Assembly: GCA_029876055.1 (NCBI GenBank)
Contig: CM056874.1
Span: forward strand, 2,108,001-2,172,000
DNA from: Madurella fahalii
Taxonomy: Eukaryota > Ascomycota > Sordariomycetes > Sordariales
Direction of reading: 5' to 3'
Length of the DNA stretch: 64,000 nucleotides
Under the pieces are notes generated by a model that was not told where the DNA came from, did no database searches, and worked only from the letters and a program-made list of their open reading frames with translations. The first letter of the stretch is position 1. Each line of letters opens with the position of its first letter. The position numbers and the translations under genes were made by a program. Below, piece after piece: positions 58,501 to 64,000 of this stretch.

Positions 58501-60692
58501 GGTGTGCCAACTGCTGATCGAACTCTGTGGGGATCCGATCCTCAAGATAATGACGGACAGACAAGTGAGGGAATCTGACGATTCCGGCAGTATCCTCCAT
58601 CAGGAGATTGCTGCAGAACTCAAGGATGAGGCCTTCCTGGACCCCGGACGCAATAGTCCCGTCTGGGCGAACCGAGACTGCATAGGCGAGCTCCCTCAAT
58701 GTCAACGCCCGAAATGCACACAGGACCCAACGCAAGGCCATGATCGCAATCTCCTTTCGGCGTGGCTGGGACGTGCCCCCTGTAGCGGTATTGTATACGT
58801 CGTCGTACGCAGAATAGAGGAGGTCTTCTCCAACTGTGTCTGAAGCCTCCAGTGAGTCGAGCTTGGGTTGGATATCCTCCTCTAGACGAATTCTTTTCGA
58901 CTTGATTTCGTGTAGAAAGAGGCCGAGCTGCAGTTTGACCCACATGAACCTAGGCGGCAGCGGTTAGTATCTCGTTTTACACACGGATTATGCGGTCATC
59001 CATGTAGCAGCTGCTCACATTCCGGTGGCTTTCTCAATCAAAAGCTTCCTCAGCTTGGCCTCTTGCGTGTCAGTCATGCCGGAGCCCACCCGCCGCTTGG
59101 GAATCTCGATTTCGAGAAACCTTTTGATATCGTCCATGTTCTGAGAGTCGATGGTGATAGTCGCTACGTCTGGGAAAGAATCCTCAACCTTGACCTGGAG
59201 GCGACTGGTGAAGGCAATTCGCACATTCTTGTTTGGCCCAACGGCTTCCTTCAGCGACTCCAGAAGCGCATCGTGGTCGCCGCACTCGTCTAGCGCGTCG
59301 ACCATGACCGTGTAGTGTGTCTTTTGGTTCGCGCCAAAGATAGCCTCTAGATATTGGATGCAATCTTTGTCGGTCAAGCCGGTGCCCGCCAGCATTCGAC
59401 GAGGGTCCTGGTCGAAGCGTTTGACAACGCCATCGTAAACAGCCGTGCCATCAACAGACACAGCCACTTGGGCCAGGATGCTTCTCAGAATATTCTCTGT
59501 GTCATTCCGCGACGTTAGTCGCGCCGTCAGGGCGTCGCCTGCGATCGTCAACTCCATCAGTAAACCAAGTATACGTCAATCTTTCGGAATCAACCCACTG
59601 TTCTTGTCTTCCTTGCGAGAGCAATAAAACACGGCGATGACTCCGTCTGGAGAACGGACCAGATCCTCAAACAGAATCGAGGTCAGGGAGCTCTTTCCGG
59701 TTCCCACCCCACCCCTCAGCCCTATGGCAAGCGTCAGCCGATTCACTCACCTCTAGTCCCCGGAGTTTTAGTCATTAGAGACACTTACACAAGTATTGTG
59801 AACCCTGCGTCCATGTCCTCCACTTCTTGGCTTTCGCCTCTTCAAGGTACCAGTGGCCAGAGGAGAAGTGATCCTTACCAAGCTTCTTGCGCACGTCCAA
59901 ATGATCCCGCTCGACGGAGATGAGCGTGACCCAACGGATGACATCGGCGACTTTATCCCGCTCGGCAGCGCCTTTTTTAATCATTATGTCCATGTCGCGC
60001 TTCTGCTGCTCCAAGAATTCCTTGATGGCTGAAAGACTAGCGATTTGAACCTCTTGGCCGAGGAACTGCAAGGCTCTCTGGGTGTCCTTGTCCAACTGCG
60101 ACAAGCTGGTGGGCATATCGGCCCACTCGGTCGATCCCAAGACGTTCTTCCCCAACCTTCGTAAGGTAGACTTGCCAAAGTAGTCGATCGACAAAGCTTG
60201 ATACTCAAGCATCTTCTTGTAGAGATCCTTGACGGATTTTTTGAAGAGATGCTTTGTCTCCTCGTTGCCGAGGAACGTCCTCTCAGCCATCTGGTAGCTA
60301 AAGGTCAGCTTGACCACAACCTTGAGGCCGGCGATGCAGTCGTTGTGCTCCTTGATATCGTTCATCATGAGAGGTATGAGCGCTGTGACAGCCGACCAGG
60401 GCACCGAAACGAATGACGGTGCGTATGACATGCCCAGCGACACCAGCTCAACCGACCTTGAGGTGAGGTTGAGGATGCGCTCGACCGTATCCCGGACCAT
60501 CTGCTCCTCTCCGAACCACTGGAACTTCCACTGCTTGTTCCGGGCCTTCTGCTGCTGCGTCTTGGCGACCTGTGCGAGTTGGTCCCGCAGATTTGCGTTC
60601 TGCGAGATGCCCGTCTGGTGCTTGAGGACCGCCTCGTAGTTCTCCATCAGGGCGCCCTTTTCCTTCTTTACCTCGGTGTATACTTCTTCCAT
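55581..60692 (-). CDS. NLR-type protein: NACHT_N, NACHT, ankyrin repeats, C-terminal HET
   Basis: Five exons (60692-59789, 59721-59599, 59496-59019, 58949-57157, 57103-55581) with GT-AG introns of 53-102 bp join in phase to 1606 aa. Residues 1-~230 are the NWD NACHT-NTPase N-terminal domain (VPWSAVTALIPLMMNDI; SYQMAERTFL). The P-loop GGVGTGKSS is at about 305-313 and Walker B VMVDALDE at about 406-413; a winged-helix-like part (KEIAIMALRWVLCAFRALTL; FPHLSVRHYLEDR) follows at about 565-645. Five clear ankyrin repeats lie at about 785-950 (TPLHIASLLGVAEIVRELL). A HET region follows: CRYCDIVRW and GCPLCKFFLQ (about 1000-1045), YLYLSFVWGG (about 1169) and LRYLWIDALCVIQD (about 1218). A HET domain triggers cell death when its sensor is activated; ankyrin repeats would be the sensor. 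Start uncertain because an upstream ORF joins by a 1-base shift. Confidence 0.88.
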
Positions 60693-60895
60693 AGTGCCGA
60701 GCACTCATCCTCCAGCGTGGCGGGCGGCTTGGATGCGCCATGAGGTGCTTCATTGTTGGCTGATGCCGACCCGGTTGATTGACCTTGAGGCGTTGCATCC
60801 GCCTTTTGCACTGGTGTCCGACTCCGGGACCTTTTGTGTCTCCAGTCTCGAAACCGCTCCGCCAAGCTTTGCTTTTTGGAATCTTTGGGGTCCAT
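60693..60895 (-). pseudogene. Likely original N-terminal extension of the NLR, out of frame by one base
   Basis: From ATG 60895 a reading MDPKDSKKQSLAERFRDW, then RHKRSRSRTPVQKAD and ATLEDECSALWKK resembles the basic, Ser-rich leaders of related NLRs. SALWKK is exactly what should precede VYTEVKKEKG of the main ORF, but the frame differs by one nucleotide around 60686-60692. Either one base has been lost (or misread), or translation starts at 60692. Confidence 0.55.
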
Positions 60896-61360
60896 GTTGG
60901 CGGGGTAGCAAATATGTCTCCGGAGGGCACCTGCCAAGTTACTCGGGTAAGCGAGAAACCTCAAAGCGCCGTGGGATGCCCACGGCCGACGTGCGGCTTC
61001 TTCGCTGTAGAGAGGTAATTGTCTGAGCCGAGGAAGCTGAGAGACGAGTCTCTGGTGCGGGGCCCTTTGGGCACAACGAAGGGCGCATCTCAGGTGCCGG
61101 CATAGCTGATTGGCGTGCATCCACAGCCAAACCAGTCCACTAGGTACGGAGGCTCATAGCTCAAACTGTGCCAAAAAAAAAAAAAAATTGTTTTTTTCCC
61201 CCACCCGTACCTTCCACTCCCACAATATCCTCGTCCTAACAATTGTCAGAAATGAAGTGTCTACAAATGGCTGGAATCTTTCAAAAAGAAGGGGTTCTGG
61301 CCACGTAAACACACGCCGAGGTTCTCACAGCAAGCTTGGACCCTTTCAGCGCGCTTGTTA
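60896..61360. promoter_or_regulatory. NLR upstream region truncated by transposon
   Basis: About 465 bp between the upstream ATG (60895) and the end of a Tc1-type element (61361). Contains a poly-A run at 61173-61187. No other element seen. Confidence 0.45.
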
Positions 61361-62731
61361 GTCTGGCTCCCTGCCCGCAATTTAATTGAGACTGCAAAAC
61401 TGGTTTTTACCCCTGCACCCACCACCACAGACATCATCATGGCCAACAAAACACCATAACCTTCGACTTTCCTATCTTTATACTCATTTTCTAAGGTATT
61501 AAGAGCTTCAATAAGGTCATCATGGGTTATACGCATTTAATGACCCCAAAAAAGGCCCGTATTCAGGGCACCTGCGACTTCCTCGATGGGCACCGTATTG
61601 CCTACAGCCATAACGATGTCTTTCGATTCCACGGCATAAGCAAGGCTACCGGGTGGAGGATTCTCTCCCAGCCGAGGATTCAGGACGGCCGTACCTACCA
61701 TTCGCTGTACCCGGCCGACACGTACGGCCGTAAGAGAAAGATCACCCCGGAGATGCTCGCCCAGATCGAGAGGTTCATTGACAATAATGGGTTCGACGGC
61801 CGTATAGTTCCTTGGGCTGGACTCCCGGCAGCTGCGGGCCTCGATATCGACGTTTCTGCCAATACCGTTCGCCGAGCTGTTAAGGATCTAAACCTCCGGA
61901 TGTGTATCGCCTGTGAGAAGAAATATACCTCCCTAGCTCTCTGCGAACGCCGTTGCGAGTATGCGCGGATAATGCTCGAGAGGTACCCCGATTCTAAAGA
62001 CTGGCGGTATATCCGGTTCTCTGATGAATGTCACTTCGGTTAGGGTCCTTAAGGAAAGGTCTGGGTCATACGACGGCCGTGGGAAAGGCACTGCCCAGAC
62101 TGCCTTGTCGAGAAGGATATACCAGCCGAGAAGGACCTAAAGAGGTTGCATTGTTGGGGGGCGGTAGGTTACGACTTTAAGTCTGACCTAGTTTGGTACG
62201 ATGTACCAGGTAATTCGAATGGCAAGATGTCTATGCAGGTATATCGCGACCAGATTCTTGAGCCAGTTGTAGGCCAATAGCTACGTGACGGCCACTCTTT
62301 CGTCCTGGAGGAAGATAATGATTCAGGTTACGGTACCTCAAAGTCGAAGTCGAATATCGTCCGTACCTGGAAGGAACAAAACGGCTTGGACTACTTCTTC
62401 AATTGTGCTTCGTTACCAGATTTCAGCCCTATTGAAAAGACATGGCAAGGGCCAAAACAGTATGTAAGAAAGCGGCCCTGTTGGGACGATGACATCGTTA
62501 GGGAGCTTGCAGAGGAAGGTTGGGCCTCTGTTAGCCAGGAAAGTATTAACAAATGGGTAGATTCAATCCCACAGATCTTCAAAGATTGCTTAGAATTAGA
62601 AGGGAGGATGACTGGCAATTGAATGTATATATTAGTATCGAAATTGCAGCTATTTTGAGTGTATTATTGATGGTTGAGTGTGTGGGTGGCTGTTTTGCAG
62701 TCTCAATTAAATTGCGGGCAGAGAGTCTGGG
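61361..62731 (+). mobile_element. Tc1/mariner-type transposon, about 1.37 kb, TA target
   Basis: Inverted ends share CTGCCCGCAATTTAATTGAG and continue ACTGCAAAAC (about 61371-61400 and, reversed, 62692-62721). TA is present at 61359-61360 and 62732-62733. The transposase inside covers most of the interior. Outermost ~12 bp of the two ends match less well, so the exact boundary is likely but not certain. Confidence 0.8.
61522..62622 (+). pseudogene. Tc1-type DDE transposase, two or three stops
   Basis: Starts MGYTHLMTPKKARIQGT. The N-terminal helix-turn-helix (FHGISKATGWRILSQPR) is followed by the catalytic core: YIRFSDECHFG (first Asp, about 62005-62040), LHCWGAVGYDF, SFVLEEDNDSGYGT (second Asp, about 62300-62340) and SLPDFSPIEKTW (about 62410-62445), ending RMTGN at 62622. 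In-frame stops TAG at 62041 (expected W), TAA at about 62050 (expected Q) and TAG at about 62279 fit single transitions. The catalytic residues are otherwise intact, so the copy is lightly RIP-hit. Confidence 0.8.
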
Positions 62732-64000
62732 TATGTACCTCCCGCCCCACACCACCCTTCCCAACCCTCCCCCACCAATCAGAACATGCCCCGAACAAAC
62801 ACCACCAAAGGGTCTGAGGGCCACTCACGAGGTCCCCACAGCCCCTGCACGAGACAGAGAAAACGCCGTCGCACACAACCTGCATTGGACTCCTTCTCGC
62901 AGGCTTCGGGTCACGGAACAGACACCGACATTACAGACCCAGTCCCTGGATAACTGCACCTTGACAAACGCACGCAGCTTCATGCGCAGCCTGACAAAGG
63001 CCACCATCTAGTAGGCGCGCTTCTTTTCCAACCGACTGTAGTCTCCTTAGTGATCGCCGGGATGTGAACCATTCACGGCCAGTCCCGAGCTATAGCCCAA
63101 GGCCCTCTCCCGTCCGAAGGTCCGGCCACCCGTGTTCTCATGCCGCGCTACCCAGCTGGCCATAGGCGCGTCATTGACAGGCCGCACAGGTCGTGCCGAC
63201 GACATCCTGTGTTCGAACCCTAGCGTGTCGAAGCAAAGAGTGTGAGAGAAGGAAGAGCGTCAAGTTTTTTTTGCACCGGATGGGGCATCGCGACGGCCGT
63301 CTAGCGCCGCGATAGCTCTCTTGGCTGCTGCCACGGTGGACACTTGTACAGATGTGGCACGTAGCGTTCGAGGCGGAACACCAAGCACCGGACCCGAGAG
63401 CCGCCGTGGGTCGAGCGACAGGTGCCACCCGCTCGACGGGTGTGGTAACGCAGGCCTGCCGGCCGGGGGCGAAACGAGAGGCCGCAGCTGGCCGCGCGGG
63501 GATCGGCACGGGCATCGATATAGATTGAAGCGTTCTTCAAGGGTTAGACTGGGGTGGCTGCTCCAAAGGCGGGATACTCTGGACATACACGATCTCTGTT
63601 TGAAGGTCGAGCAAGGCTCATAACTGATAATTGTACAAGAATCCGGTCAAGGACAATCCACCAAGAAGCAGGAGCGAGGACGCTCTGAAGCAATCGCATT
63701 GATCTGAGTGGGAAAAGATCATACCTTTACGTGCCTGGGCGGCCTCGGATGCGTTACACCATCAGTGGCCGTGTCGCCGCGTGCCGCAATGATCGCAGCG
63801 CTTATTGCCTCTATCCAACTTGCTACTGGCTTGAGTGGAATTCGATGGTAGGATATGCGAACTGGGCCGCCGTTGAAAGATTGAGATGGAAGGTCAAGCC
63901 GATTAAGAAATGCGTCGGAGACACGGGCTGTATATAAATAGAGGCCTAGTGTGCCTGTTGTATGGAGAGCTAGGAGATGAACCTTTGTTTCCTAGCTAAT
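62732..64000. other. GC-normal region at the window end, no gene supported
   Basis: ORFs of 60-115 codons on both strands overlap and resemble no family. The last 100 bp contain TATATAAATAG (63930-63940), which could be a TATA box of a gene beyond the window edge. Confidence 0.4.

Noticed and set aside
63065..63170. tRNA-like boxes on the minus strand (TGGCCAGCTGGG, GGTTCACATCC)
   Set aside because: Acceptor and anticodon stems could not be paired and both boxes deviate from the consensus, so no tRNA or SINE is called.
1..64000. CRISPR arrays, rRNA genes
   Set aside because: No spaced direct repeats of the right form and no rRNA-like conserved blocks were seen; a fungal nuclear origin makes CRISPR implausible.

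Overview
The window looks like a chromosome segment from a filamentous ascomycete (Pezizomycotina). Evidence: introns of about 47-110 bp with GTRAGT donors and CTRAC branch sites; fungal-only gene families (HET, NACHT_N, DUF7708, DUF7580, fungal MACPF-like, AcuF-type C2H2); and long AT-rich tracts in which transposon and gene remnants carry TGG->TAG and CAA->TAA stops on both strands. That pattern is the footprint of repeat-induced point mutation (RIP). No species is assigned.

Layout. 1-11.3 kb is a nested graveyard of Ty1/copia, Tad-type LINE and solo LTRs. 11.6-17 kb is a gene island: an AAA+ ATPase on the minus strand and a DUF7708 protein on the plus strand. 17.2-28 kb is a second repeat block with two Fot/pogo-type DNA transposons, each hit by an LTR, then a RIP-destroyed APH-type phosphotransferase and further solo LTRs. 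28-46.6 kb is the main gene island: a broken small gene, an APH-type pseudogene with only two stop mutations, a DUF7580 protein, a C2H2-MIT protein, a transcription-factor fragment, a MACPF-like gene and a divergently placed PLC-like gene. 46.6-55 kb is a third repeat block with SDR and kinase pseudogenes, a broken gypsy element and an inversion. 55.6-60.9 kb encodes a very large NLR-type protein, and 61.4-62.7 kb holds a Tc1-type transposon just upstream of its start.

Two results stand out. First, two inverted 441-bp solo LTRs (48723-49163 and 50694-51134) carry swapped 5-bp target-site duplications. Mentally undoing the inversion of the 1.5 kb between them restores in-frame reading of a gypsy integrase, so LTR-LTR recombination is directly visible. 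Second, the minus-strand gene at 55581-60692 gives an uninterrupted five-exon model of 1606 residues with the order NACHT_N, NACHT, ankyrin repeats, HET. HET therefore sits at the C-terminus rather than at the N-terminus as in HET-E-like proteins.

The surviving genes share a theme of fungal non-self recognition and regulated cell death: NLR/HET, DUF7708, DUF7580, a MACPF-like pore-former and a PLC-fold protein lacking recognisable catalytic residues. That they work together is inference from co-location only. Several short solo LTRs (136, about 190 and 359 bp) have perfect target-site duplications and show little RIP where the surrounding DNA is heavily mutated, which gives a relative insertion chronology.
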